Under the pieces are notes generated by a model. The model worked only from the letters and a program-made list of their open reading frames with translations. It had not been told where the DNA came from and ran no database searches. From the NCBI GenBank assembly GCA_963565915.1, contig OY751488.1:2046001-2110000 (forward strand): DNA of 64,000 nt. Direction: 5' to 3'. Positions 44,340 to 55,435 of this stretch are shown here, piece after piece. Position numbers and translations under genes: made by a program. This DNA is from Entoloma clypeatum. Lineage: Eukaryota; Basidiomycota; Agaricomycetes; Agaricales; Entolomataceae. The stretch's first letter is position 1; each line of letters opens with the position of its first letter.

Positions 44340-45432
44340 GGTATGAGGATGGGTACTGGGTCGAGAAGCAGATGAGGAAGGAAAAGGGGCAAAGTCGAGG
44401 AGCCTCTTATAAGATATGAAGGTCCAGGCCTGCAGGAAGGTGGACAATAATTGTGCATCGCCGAGTAACAACTAGTCAATACTGATGACTTGGAGGCCAA
44501 GAGCAATCAAAAGGGTTGCGATCATTTGAGGACTGTTGACTTCCATGCTGGGGGTAGGACCGCGAGATAATTTAAACCATGCTTGAGCCGAGTCCGACGC
44601 AGAAACGAAGATGATGTTATCGATTTTGAGGATCCCAACGAACCAGTTATCGTAGGCAATAGAGTACTTTGATGAGTTGAAGTCCAAATTGCACGCGCAG
44701 AGGGCAAGTCGGGTTGCCACAGGCCTGGGGCGGGAGTCCCGAGGTAAGTTAAAACTCTCTGGAAACTCTCCCGCTCGTCCAACACCCCTGTGTGTTGGTC
44801 GAGCTTTCGTCACAGGCCCTCTGAGCCGCACAGCAGGCGTGTAACCTACCTCTGAAAGTGGCGAATATCGGACATCTTCCTCCGTCCGATCTGGAATCGA
44901 TGATCCTCGAAGCCGGGACTCCTCCTACCTTGGAGGAACTCGTTCTCTACAGTCATGGGACGCATGGACATCTGTCGTCAACGATCATCATGGCGTAATA
45001 ATTTTGTCGCGAAACAGGTATCGTCTTCGCGTTTCGTCGCCGAGTCTACTCCGGAATTCCGCCTCAACTTTCAAGACCCTGGACGCTATACTTGTACTTA
45101 CCAGGGAACCGAGCAGATTAAAACGTCCTTCAGAGATGGTGATTAGGGTGGGGCGTGATTTTGTTCTCATCGTCAAATCGTTGCTGGTAAAAGTGACTTC
45201 AAGCTGGCTGAATACCCTGTGAAAAGGACCAAGGTAGAGGCAAAATGAAGTTTGCACTGCCACCGCAGTCCAACTCAAATGTGTTTACGGCCTTTCCAGC
45301 CCTTTGGATTTATTTTCGGCCTCATCCTCGCTTATCATCATTTCTGGGCTGTGTACAGCATGCGCGCTCAAAATATATAGGTCGACGAAATGCCCTCATT
45401 CACGAATCGCCCTGCGCTCCTAGACCTCAATC
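44340..45432. repeat. Upstream duplicated block between SSP-E and SSP-F
   Basis: The part 44870-45230 is strongly similar to 54660-54990. Shared runs include GCCGGGACTCCTCCTACCTT, CGTCTTCGCGTTTCGTCGCC and ACTCCGGAATTCCGCC. The conserved translation fragments have no open frame, so it may be a relic of an old gene carried along in the duplicated unit. A TATA-like AATATATAGG lies near 45369-45378 before SSP-F. Confidence 0.6.
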
Positions 45433-46008
45433 ATGAAGTTCCTCCCAACCCTCACCGCAGTCGCATCTGTCATCCTCGTAGCCGCCCGCTCCACAGCTGC
45501 GCAAACTGCGTTCATAGGATACCCCCCAGCTGGGACATCCGTGAGCGCAGGATCGACGATCACCGTTGAAGTGGACAGACCCGTGCGTTTCTACGTCACA
45601 TAGCACAGAACCTATCATCCCTAAGGAACTCATTCGCATTATTGAACGAAAAAGGACTCGCTCTCGTCCTCCACCGAAGTCGGCATCGCGATTGGCCTCC
45701 AGGCCTGTTCAGGTTGGGGCGGCTGCCGGGACCCAGTCGACGGCCTGGGGATCGTCCTCTACCACGGCGCTTACGACCCACAATTCAGGGTACCCAGGAA
45801 ACCCCCGCATCAGAATTTCACCATCATGATCCCCGCGGATACGCCGAAAGGGACGGCAGTGTTGGGATTGTTCCACGCTACTTTGATTGGAGTGAGTTCT
45901 TTTTTGACCCCGCCCTCGTCGGTTATTTGGTGGCTCATGATTTTGAGAGAACAGGCTGTTGCAGCACCTCTCTCCGAAACTCGTAACGTCACACTAAACA
46001 TCGTTTAA
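45433..46008 (+). CDS. Small secreted protein SSP-F, divergent copy on the plus strand
   Basis: Exons 45433-45582, 45655-45891 and 45955-46008 total 441 nt, 146 residues, introns phase 0 at the same places as in the other six. A signal peptide (MKFLPTLTAVASVILVAARS) ends near AAQ, then IGYPPAGTSVSAGSTITVEV. Exon 2 has STEVGIAIGLQACSGWGGC with a C-x4-C pair, then HQNFTIMIPADTPKGTAVLG. Exon 3 ends ETRNVTLNIV. It is the only member on the plus strand and the most different, so it may be the older, functionally separate copy (inference). Function unknown. Confidence 0.82.
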
Positions 46009-46359
46009 AGTTGAGACCGGATAATTCATGGACATCTTGAACCATATAGTTATGCGCCTGTGTATCGATACAAAGTGGACACGTAAATCTAGTGGACATT
46101 GGCTTTAATGACATTACGTCAAATCATAGGACGAACTTTGACCAATGCATGCTGAATGGTGCCAGTGAAATTCCGACGGCAGCACTTGCTATTGAACTAA
46201 TTAGATTAAATCCAGTACTGAGCATAAGTGCAACCGATAGTTTCAGTCTAATAAGTAAGAATAGTAATGGTATCTGAACGAGCGTGTATGCATTATTTTA
46301 GGCATAGGGAGCAACAGATAGATCGGACAAATCAGAGTGATATAAAACGCGTTCGTCCC

Positions 46360-49148
46360 TCAACTCGGCAAGACCACACTGACTGCCAGAAGACCGCTAT
46401 CCAGCGGACTCGCAGCAGCAGAAGCAGCATCCACCATTTTTCTTCTCCTCTCCCCAACCTTCCAAATAACATCCTTCAGCTCCTGCACAACCTCCCCTCC
46501 AGGCCCCCACTTTTCCACCCCTCCCTTCTTCAATTCTGTCGTCTCAGTGGACAGACACACATCGATACCCAATCCCAACACGCCACCCTCATCACTCTCC
46601 CTGCGCGCCCTGACAAGCTGGATCCTCTCCTCCCTCGTCAACTTCGATCTTTCCCTCTTGAACGCCCCGACGTTCCCAGAGTCCGCCTCGAACACCTGCT
46701 CAAGCCCAGGCAGCGGCAGCCCCTGCGTCGACGTCGCAAGCAGCAGATGCGGCGTCGCGTCGTCCACGATGCCAACGTCGACTCCATCCGTTTCAGGAGA
46801 AGCGACAAGGGCGTGTGCTCCGAGGTGCTGCTCGACGTCGTCGTCGAACGGATAAAACAGGTCATGCTTATCTGTGTCGTCGCTGGCGTCGTGCCCGAGC
46901 CCAGGGAGATCGTCTAATGAACTGTCTTCGTCATCGGCATTGTCGTCGGACGGAAAGACAACATCCAGGAGACGCTCTCTGCCGCGTTCGCACTCCCGTA
47001 GCGCAAGCCCTAGTTCACGGCGGAGACGTTCATAAGTTTCCAAAGAACATGAGACTTCTTCTTCATCCCCCTCGTCCATAGGTCCATCCTCGGAGCCAAC
47101 AGAAAGTCGCGATATCCGCTTTCTTTTCCTCGCACGCCGACCCGCCACTGACCCACCCTCGCTCTCGTCCCTCAAAGACGCAACACACTGTTCTAGATTA
47201 TCTCTCGCATCATCCAACGCCTGGTGCATCGCCTCCACATGTCCCATGAACCGCGACAACTGGCTCGGCAACGGCGCAAACGACACATTCCCGGCCTGCG
47301 TCCTCCTGTTCTTCCTAATTGGCACTTGCAGCTTCTCAAAGCTCGTGTCTTCAAACGGGGTGGGATTCGAGTCTCGCAGCTTCTGCTGCTCCACCTCATG
47401 CAGCACCTCAGACAGCCCTGCTGATGCATCGAGGAAAGTACTCGTTAGGAGCCCCATCACGCTGCGCACGTCCTCCCAGTACCCTTCATCCTCCTCGTCT
47501 GTGAACCGCAGCGCGAGGAGGTGCGAACATGCGTACCGCTTCGACGCAAGCGCGCCTTGGAGGGATTGCGTAAGCGCAGACACCGAGTGTGGGTGACGGG
47601 CAGCTTGGATGGGTGTGAAACGGCATCCTGATAACGCGGTGGACGATGTCGGTGGGGTGGAAGGGGGGTGGAAGGCCGAACTTGGCGCGAAAGATTCCAT
47701 CCCTGCGCTCATGCGATGGCGGCGGAGTTCAAGGGCAGCTGCGCCGAATGACAGCGTCTCGTCTGCTGCATGGGAAATCTGATCGCGCTCGGAACCGATG
47801 TCGTCCTCATTGACAAGAGGGAGAGGGGCTGGGCTAGGACTGAGGGATCTGTGTGAGGGAGTAACGGGAGCGCTGATAGATGTCAAGGAGGGGTGTGAGG
47901 GGCTGTGAAGCAGAGAAGGTAGATGTGATCTCCTATTTTCTCGCACATGGGTTGCTGGGCTGGTTGTCCGGGAAAGCCTGGAGTGTGAGCCATTCCAGGT
48001 CTGACGTTTGTTGTAACGATCACTAAGGGGAGAGGATGTCTGGCCTCGGGTGGGGAGGGACAGCGGTCGAGAACCCAAATCGCGCGAAAAGAGAGGGGTG
48101 GATGGAGAAGGGGGAGCATACATCTCGGCAAGTTGTGAAACCTCTGATGGTGAAGTTAGAGCAGAGAAGAGGTGGCGGATATTATCACATTGAGTCTGAG
48201 TCGTAATGAGGGAAGATCCGAGCGTGATTCGAATCGATGAAGAGGGGGAAGAAGAGCTCGAGGTGCTGCAGTTTCAAGATTAACATCCCCAAAAGTGACG
48301 CAAATGACGCTGTGGACTGACCTTCGTTCCTCGTTTTCAAGGACATTGATAGCTTCTTGGACTACGAATTCCCACTCGTCAATGGCGGCAATCATATCGC
48401 TAAGCGATTGTAAGGACTAAGCGTTGGGTGAATTAGGAACGGAACGCAAGTGATTGGGGATGTGGACGTACGGGAGACGTATCGTGTTTTGAGGGTTCGT
48501 CCATGGTTCTTAAAGTGTATACAGTGATTGCAAAAGATCCGATGGTTAGGAACGTGCATCCTGTGTTGAGAAAAATTGCAAATAAGAGGAGTGATAAAGA
48601 GGGTATCAAGTAAGATGGCTGAGAGGGTGGGGTAGGAGGAGGAGGCGCAGTGATATCAGAATCGATGCTCGAGGAACGGCTGTGGTCCAATTGGCCAGGA
48701 AATGAGGAGGGACGCGGCGTTCGAACATGTGTAGACGGCAAGGTAACTGATAGAAGTGAGGAGGAAATCACGTCGTATTTGAAGCGCTCAACGAATGGAC
48801 TTGGTTGATTTGTAGGGTGCGCTGCTGAGACGACAGCCATGCACACCTATGGGAACCGAATAAGTTACATCGATGGCGACGTCGCGAAGGGGTTTAGGAC
48901 GTGCCTCCAGTAATTTTATCAAAAAGAGTGGACGCCATTCTGTCTGGCTTGTGTCGTCTTCCTCCGAGTTCGAGTGGTGTACAGGTTCAAGCTCGAGGTC
49001 TAGGTCAAACGAGCTTCCTGGCATGAAGTCTTGTGTTTCACCCACATCTAAACACTGGAGTGAGAACTTGAAGGGTTGGCAACTGAAGAGTTGAGGTACC
49101 TTGGAGGTACTGTTCCAGTGGGTGTTGGTCAAATACAGCCTGTGCCAT
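46360..49148 (-). CDS. Vezatin-like membrane protein with myosin-binding-type domain
   Basis: Model: 49148-49100, 49047-about 48881, 48846-48472, 48416-48322 and 48265-46360, about 863 residues. A double hydrophobic segment (YLIPSLSLLLFAIFLNTGCT, then FLTIGSFAITVYTL) near residues 160-195 suggests a membrane hairpin. Downstream lie helical stretches: IAAIDEWEFVVQEAINVLEN, VRSVMGLLTSTFLDASAGLS, FMGHVEAMHQALDDARDNLE and YERLRRELGLALRECERGRE. This order resembles the vezatin / Inp2 peroxisome myosin-binding family, where the soluble part binds class V myosin (established for the family). The C-terminal third is acidic and low complexity. The intron near 48847-48880 is uncertain: the in-frame choice is only 34 nt long. 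Family assignment is moderate. Confidence 0.58.
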
Positions 49149-49535
49149 CTCAGTAAGAGGTTTTGGTCGTTAGCGGTCGTGGACAAGAGGCAGAGATGGA
49201 GAACAAGGACAGACAGACCCTACACCGGCAGAGTTGCGAGCACAGCAGCCATTGTATTACCTAATTCTTGGCTACATACATACACCTTCCAGTTTACAAC
49301 AACTTCACGCATGCCCTCGTTGTAATAATTCACAACCCATGCAAGGCAAGGTCCTCACCAAGTGTTTCTTGTCATCAAGGTTGCGAACATATCGCCATGC
49401 ACAACGAAGTCACATCCATTTTTTGGTAAAAATGCCGAGTCAGCATCGGTCCGGGTTGTCCTGTTGTCATCAAAGAATCAAATGGTTGGCACTATTAACC
49501 CGGCTTGGTCGTCGAATCAACCGTCCTAGTCGGTA
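49149..49535. other. Upstream region of the vezatin-like gene
   Basis: A possible extra first exon starting at an ATG near 49252 (minus) has nine codons before a donor-like GT. Otherwise nothing was recognized. Confidence 0.3.
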
Positions 49536-49903
49536 CTATGCTCTGCCCTGACTTCGGATGGGCTGTGCAGGCGTCCTCACTTCGGAGTCACATGATGTCA
49601 CATTGTCTGAGAGTGAAATCGTCCTTCTTTGGCTTCATCCACTGCAACAAACACAACGGAACAACCCGAATTCCCATGATTTTGGTGACACTCCCAAATT
49701 TGGTAATAAATGACTGATAAAGCTAAATCGCCGTCCTCTTCTGCCCTTTCGTTGGCTTCAATACTATATCGTAGTATACAAGGTGGATAAATGACAATGA
49801 TCATAAAATTCAGCATATTTAGAGAGAGAAATGGTGCTATATGAGCTTATCTCCGAAGTGAGGACAGCCTGCACAGCCCCTCCGAAGTCAGGGCAGAGCA
49901 TAG
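49536..49903. mobile_element. TA-flanked MITE with about 52-bp terminal inverted repeats
   Basis: The first bases CTATGCTCTGCCCTGACTTC and the next 30 or so are repeated in inverse complement at the end, ending 49903, with about one mismatch and one indel across 52 bp (inner end near CTCACTTCGGAG). TA dinucleotides flank both sides (49534-49535 and 49904-49905). The 368-bp length, lack of an ORF and TA target duplication fit a non-autonomous Tc1/mariner-type element. Confidence 0.88.
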
Positions 49904-51090
49904 TAAGTACTAAGTATCCGAGGTTTGTGTTGAATTATCTCCGATCGGCGATGTCCTGCCTGTAAGTCATGCTTTCTATCGCTCAAGATTCCGTTCTTCT
50001 AATCGATCTCCGCCTTCCCCTGCTAAAGGAACCCTGAGTTCTCCGTTGACCGACTCGTCTCGGCGCGCATGCGCAGGAAGATCATCATAAATAATAAATC
50101 TTCACATTCCCATACTAGGCTAATGGTTCGAACGATGCTTTCCGAGTCAAGCCTGTAGAAAGACAGCGTTAGTATCCCCTGTGAGTCCTGACATCCTCTA
50201 TCGCCGACCCAAGTTGCAGAGGTGGTTGAGTAATGCAGAACCCTTGTGTTGCCAGTTTATCGCGTACAACCGCTGTGGGTCTTCTGTGGATTCTGGAATG
50301 CGGAATGGCCGGAAAAACACCATATGCCGCCATTGGGAAAGTCAGTACTTGGGACTGACCCACATGTCGCGTTGGACAAATCTTTACCGCCAGAGACGGC
50401 TTTTACTTCCTATGCTCAGGCGCTCTCGGCCCTTCCCAATATTCCAGCACCGATCAACGGCCAATGACATCACTGACCTCCGTGGATAATGGACGGGGCA
50501 TCTTTGACGCATGTGTTGATGATCGCGGCAAGATGTTTTTTTTTGGAACGTTGACCTTAACTCCCCTACAGAGTGGAGCCATCGCAAAACATATACTTCT
50601 ACACCATCAGAACGATTTGCGGAAGCTACATTAGTGTCGTTGCGTGAATCCAGCGGAGGAAGAGTCACAGCTGCCCGACTTCTGTTAGCTAGAGGCGCGA
50701 CATCCGGAATTTCTCATCCCAATACCTGATGAACACCTATCATAAACCGTTGATGACATGCCCAAGCAGCTTCAGTCCACGGCAGCTACTAACAAGGGGC
50801 CGTCAGAACGAGCCGTTGATTTCCAAGCCTTGGCTTCTTCCTGGAATAACTCGACTGCCCATAACTTCCTCCCATCGCGAAGCACTTTTTACGGCAATTC
50901 AATCTTATCTTGCTTCTTCCTTGATAACCGGAACGCAAGACGTCCGCCGAGATAGGTTGTCTTTTGACGACTCTACAGAACCCCACACCGTGATGTGCCG
51001 GTGCACGACACAGCTGCACGACACAGCCTGTCCTTCGAATACCACGCCGCAGTCAAGACCTGTCAAGGCGGTATATAATCGATAATCACA
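49904..51090. other. Intergenic region, no gene seen
   Basis: About 1.2 kb with scattered ORFs under 120 codons (50181-50489, 50729-51085 and minus-strand equivalents) without family resemblance. Confidence 0.4.
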
Positions 51091-51425
51091 AAGTACGTCT
51101 CGTTCTGTTTTTGTATGAGCTCTTATGAGCGCTCGGCCGATTGTGGTTCTTCGTTCAACAGAACTTCCATGCGTTTCCCATGTCATACGTCCCGCCACTC
51201 ACGGGCAAATAATAACGTAGTTCCTTAACCACCTACCATCTCCAGGTAAAGCTCCACTCATTGCGTTTCACATCCTAGTGTAACGGGCTTACGACCCATG
51301 GAATCAAAGCAAGTGTCGTTCTATTTTTATATGAGCGCCAGAAGGCTCAATGTATTGTGGCTCTTCGTTCAACAGAGCTTCTACGCATTCAAGCCCCCCT
51401 GTCACACGTCCCGCCACTCACGGGG
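51091..51425 (+). repeat. Duplicated 115-bp block upstream of the thaumatin-like gene
   Basis: 51091-51205 and 51311-51425 are two similar copies in the same orientation. Shared runs include TATGAGC, TTCTTCGTTCAACAGA (CTCTTCGTTCAACAGA in copy 2) and CGTCCCGCCACTCACGGG, which closes each copy. They lie 90-425 nt before the ATG, where promoter elements are expected. Confidence 0.75.
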
Positions 51426-51514
51426 TGTTAAAGTTCTCATCTACTCTCCCGAGGTATAAAAAGGCATGAAAATGGCTGGTAAGGATCCAAGTCTCTACTC
51501 GAGCCTCTCACAAC

Positions 51515-52845
51515 ATGAACCGATTATTGGTCTGGAAAGCTGTCACCTTTGCATCTTTGGCTTTTCACACCATCGCTGCTCGCACCATCACGGTTTGCAT
51601 GCCTCCTTACTAGCCGCATGGAAATTCATGAGTCCAGCTCACCTACACCTCATAATAGGTCTCCAATGCGTGCCCTTTCACTATCTGGTATGTAGCCAAG
51701 ATCTTTCCCGAACGTAACATGCTGATTATGGCTTAGGCCAGCGGTAAGAACTGTTGAAGTTCGTCTGGCGTTTCCCTCGATCTAATTGCTTCTGAAGTTG
51801 TTTACGGGTTCTGGACCCAGGCCGTCCCATACCACAGGGTAGGCAAGGTCTTCTCATTGTCGATTTATATGTAAGTTTACAATTTCCCCCCAGATGGCAG
51901 GCAAATCCACACACCTCGGTGAGCTTCACGGTTCCTGAGAAATGGACAGCTGGTAGAATCTGGGTAAGTCACACAAGTGATTTGCCAAGGAGGATATAAT
52001 CGAACACGCATCGCTTTCGGATCTATAGGGACGTCGTGACTGCGACTTCTCCAAACCTGGCCCCAGCTCTTGCTTGAGTGCGGGATGTAACGGAGGGCTT
52101 GTTTGCGATCCCAACACCGGAACCGTCAGTCGAACAGCACTTTTTCGCTTCTTCAGGTCCTGATATTGAGGCGACAGGGTGTACCACCCGCGACACTTGC
52201 GGAGTTCAGTCTGCACACCGCGAGTCAACTCGACTTCTATGATGGTCAGGATCCGCATCAACATCTTGTAGTTTTTCGAATCACCGATTTTTTCTCAGTG
52301 TCTCTTGTGGACGGGTACAATCTCCCCATGAAGATAACCAACAACCAGGGATGCGGAGTTCCATCCTGTCCTGTGGATCTAGGACCCAACTGTTCGCTGG
52401 TTATTACCTCATTGCAGCTTTTTAATCGTTAAAATTGGAGTTTAGGTCCGGCCCCACTCAAGGGACCATTCGATACCCATGGCTTTCCCCTGGGTTGCAA
52501 GAGTGCATGCGTAGCTAACCTTGATGGAAACCCTGGTACGCGAACCATATATTCAATGTCGAGATATTTCAATGACATACTCCATAGCCAATTCTCCCAA
52601 CTGCTGCTCTGGTAGCCACAACAAACCTGGCACCTGTCCGCCTTCTGGTGAGTGTAACGTTTCAGTGGCCCATCATCATCGCAAATGTACTGATTTTTCG
52701 GTGTATAGGTGTCGCTTTCTACAGCTACTTCAAGGACCGATGCCGCAACTCTTATGTCTATGCCTATGACGAAAGCAGCGGCACAGCTCTGTGGAGCTGC
52801 CCGGTCTCGCGCCAAGCTGACTACACCGTCACCTTTTGTCCCTAA
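51515..52845 (+). CDS. Secreted thaumatin-like protein, 11 exons
   Basis: Exons 51515-51592, 51659-51687, 51737-51743, 51798-51838, 51894-51963, 52029-52124, 52178-52244, 52299-52391, 52446-52535, 52588-52647 and 52709-52845 total 768 nt, 255 residues. A signal peptide ends near residue 22 (HTIAA). Family landmarks are RTITVSNACPFTIWPA at the mature start, TAGRIWGRRDCDF, PATLAEFSLH, DFYDVSLVDGYNLPM, CCSGSHNKPGTCPPS and the final YKD-type YSYFKDRCRNSYVYAYD then DYTVTFCP. The many paired Cys fit the eight-disulfide thaumatin fold. Members bind or cleave beta-1,3-glucan and act in the wall or against other fungi (established for some). Exon 3 is only 7 nt (GCCAGCG). Confidence 0.9.
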
Positions 52846-53646
52846 TCTCCTCCCAGTCTAAAGTTTTCATTTGCCCGTTAGTCTTTTAGAATGAAGTGGT
52901 TAAGTTGCTATAAGTACAGAAGACAATTGACTGAGCTCGGTGTGGGGGAGTTGCTCTAGCTGACCGTGGATCTCGTCACACGTCCGAAGGACCACTTCCG
53001 ATGGCACCCCGCCACTTCCGATTTTCTTAGTAGTCTTGTTCAGTAGTGTCAGCCTCTCTCATGTAGTATCAAAGGGCCTTGGTACAAAGTATATAATTCA
53101 TTCCCTCAGTTTTTACTTCGTTCATCAGTGCCTGCGCTCTCTCATCTCTCTCATCTCGTTCTTGGCACTGGCATGCTGGCATCTGTCATCATCCATGAAC
53201 TCTGGAGTGGACTCGGACTCGCGGGCGGGACACGGAGACCATAACTGTTTCGCAGACAAACCCACCCCACCAAGATTCCGAGGTATCAATGGACTTGTCG
53301 AGGGGTTCAAGTCGAAACTAAAAGCTTGCACTGCCACATCGCAAGTACTTTATTAAATTTGTATTTCGGTGTTGTTTCGGTGCGCCAAATGCACCCGTTA
53401 CATTCACAAGTTTCTCCCGCTATCTTTCTCAAGACCGAATCGCAGTCGCAATCCAGGTGTTCTCCTTGCAGCAAATTGGATGAACGTGCGCCGAGAGCAG
53501 CGGACGCCGCGCCGCCAAGGTAAAGGCGGGCTATGTATTCACGCAACTACATTGTACGAATGTGGATACTACATATTTGAAGGAGCCATCCAAGCGAGGA
53601 ATCGTCCATGGTAACACCTAGATTTGTCCAGCCCAGTCCAAGATCT
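52846..53646. other. Intergenic region with partial duplicated blocks
   Basis: The segment near 53190-53350 resembles 43100-43380, and the segment near 53530-53646 is the conserved SSP 3' flank. No supported gene. Confidence 0.5.
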
Positions 53647-54238
53647 TCAAACGATGGTGAGATAAATATCGAAATTTTCGACGAGAGGTTTTTTAATACG
53701 ACCAGGCTATTAAAGAATTCGGGTCAAAAAAAAGAATGAGCGGGGACGGTGCTAAATCGAAATTTATGCGAGAAACAAAAACTCACCGCATAGTACGAAG
53801 CAGTGCGCCTAACTCCCAAAAGGGCTGGTCCCTTCCGCGTGTCTAAAGGGATCGTGACCGTAAATTTCTGGTACGGGAGCCTCCAGGTTTCATGGACCAC
53901 AGGATGGTATGGGCCTGTGTACACCGGCTTCCCCGGGTGCTTGTCGAGTTGGTAGGCGCAGTTTGTCGCGCACGTATGGAGATCAACAGTGATGCCGGCT
54001 TCGGTTGTGGGGCCTGCAAAGTCACGGTCGATCTTGGTGAAAGATCAGGCTCAGTATATGGGTCTTGACTTGAAGAACATACCTGTCTGTCGAGGTCGAA
54101 AGTAAACTGCCCCCCTGCTATTACGGACGTTGTGCCGCCAGCAAGAGGGTATCCAATTACCGCGCTCTGGGCAGACGTGGTGCCGGCGGCAAAGAGGAGG
54201 GCAGCGATCGCTGTGGCGAGGCTGGGAAGGAACTTCAT
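53647..54238 (-). CDS. Small secreted protein SSP-G
   Basis: Exons 54238-54083, 54032-53787 and 53706-53647 total 462 nt, 153 residues, introns phase 0. A signal peptide ends at TSAQ near residue 24, then IGYPLAGG and FTFDLDRQ. Exon 2 opens IDRDFAGPTTEAGITVDLHT, then CATNC, the HPGKPVYTGPYHP segment and YQKFTVTIPLDTRKGPALLG. Exon 3 ends ENFDIYLTIV. Closest to SSP-E although 9.5 kb away, with the vezatin and thaumatin genes between. Function unknown. Confidence 0.82.
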
Positions 54239-55257
54239 TGTATGAGGATGAGTGCTCTGTCGAGAAGCAGTTGAGGAAGGATAAGACGCAACGTCGAGGA
54301 GCCTCTTATAGATATGAGTTCAGGCCTGCAGGAAGGTGGACAAGAATTATGCATCGCCGAGTAATGACAAGTCGATTTGGAGGCCGGGGGCGGCCGCGGG
54401 GGTTGTGGTCATCTGGGGACTGTTCATAGAGTACTTTGATGGGTTGAAGTCCAAATTGCACACGCAGAGGGCAAATCGGGTTGCCACAGAAATTCTCTGG
54501 GAACTCTCCCGCTCGCCCAACACCCCTTGTTGGCCGCGGTTTCGTCACAGGCCAGTGCAGGAAAGGTGGAAGTCCCCTGAGCCACAAAGCAGGCGTGTAG
54601 CCCTACCAGAAAAATTTGGTTTGTAGGATTATGAGGTGAATATTGGATATATTTCTCTACTCGAGCCTTTCTTTATGTTGAAATTGATGATCCTCAAAGC
54701 CGGGACTCCTCCTACCTTTAGGGAACTCGAGCGTTGGGACATCTACACTGTCATGAACGATCATCATCGCGGAATCCTTTTGTCTGCGAAACAGGTACCG
54801 TCTTCGCGTTTCGTCGCCGAGGCTACTCCGGAATTCCGCCTTAACTTTCAAGACCCTCGGACGCTGTACTTGTACTTGCCAGGGACTCGACGGAGCAGAT
54901 TAAAAGGTCCTTCAGAGATGGCCATTGGGGTGGGGCGTGTTGTTGTTCTCGTTGTCAAATCGTTGTTGGTAAAGTGACTTCAAGCTGACTGAAATACGGT
55001 GAACAGGGCCAGGGTAGTAATAGCATGATAGGGGGCCAGGTTGAGAGTGATCAAAGCACAAGTTTGCACTGCCACCGCGTCCAACTTACTGTCCCTCTCT
55101 GGAAGAAACGTAAGGCATAACGGACCCTCCGTTTTGTTTCTTATTTTCAGGGGGGTCACGGGTAACGGTGGGTCCGTTTCCCAAAAAAAACCGTGACAAA
55201 AAGGACACGAATTGTTGGCAGTGAGATTCGTCCATAGCTTCCGTATCTACTCGTTCC
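54239..55257. repeat. Upstream duplicated block of SSP-G
   Basis: Shares a promoter-proximal stretch with SSP-E and a 330-bp block (54660-54990) with 44870-45230. No gene. The far end near 55080-55250 has no recognizable content. Confidence 0.6.
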
Positions 55258-55315
55258 CTAATCTGCGACAGGGAGATTACCTTTCGTTGCCCATTTTTCA
55301 CCTTGGTTATCGTAA
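55258..55315 (-). pseudogene. Last codons of a DDE transposase, cut off by a pogo-like insertion
   Basis: On the minus strand the frame that ends at 58398 with DDEDIWAY continues here, across the 3.1-kb insertion, as DNQGEKWATKGNLPVAD and a TAG stop at 55258. The join through the duplicated TAA target keeps the frame exactly, which is strong evidence for the insertion event. Confidence 0.75.
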
Positions 55316-55351
55316 CACAGGATCGCCGGACCAATGTTCCTCTCGTGAACA

Positions 55352-55435
55352 TAGTGAACAAAGGATGATGTAATATAGTATTTTTTATCTTCATCAAGAT
55401 AAAAAATACTATATTACATCATCCTTTGTTCACTA
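55352..55435. mobile_element. 84-bp perfect hairpin MITE inside the left terminal repeat
   Basis: Two 40-nt arms (55352-55391 and 55396-55435) are exact inverse complements around a 4-nt loop CATC. The arms begin TAGTGAACAAAGGATGATGT. The homologous right terminal repeat lacks this stretch, so it is an insertion, with TA at its borders. Confidence 0.9.

Noticed and set aside
48847..48868. 22-nt intron (GTAACT...CATAG) in the vezatin-like gene
   Set aside because: Too short for splicing; a 34-nt alternative keeps frame but is also doubtful, so the junction is left open.
55086..55397. 103-codon minus-strand ORF across the element edge
   Set aside because: It crosses the hairpin MITE and the pogo-like terminal repeat; the true remnant of the outer transposase is in another frame and ends at 55258.
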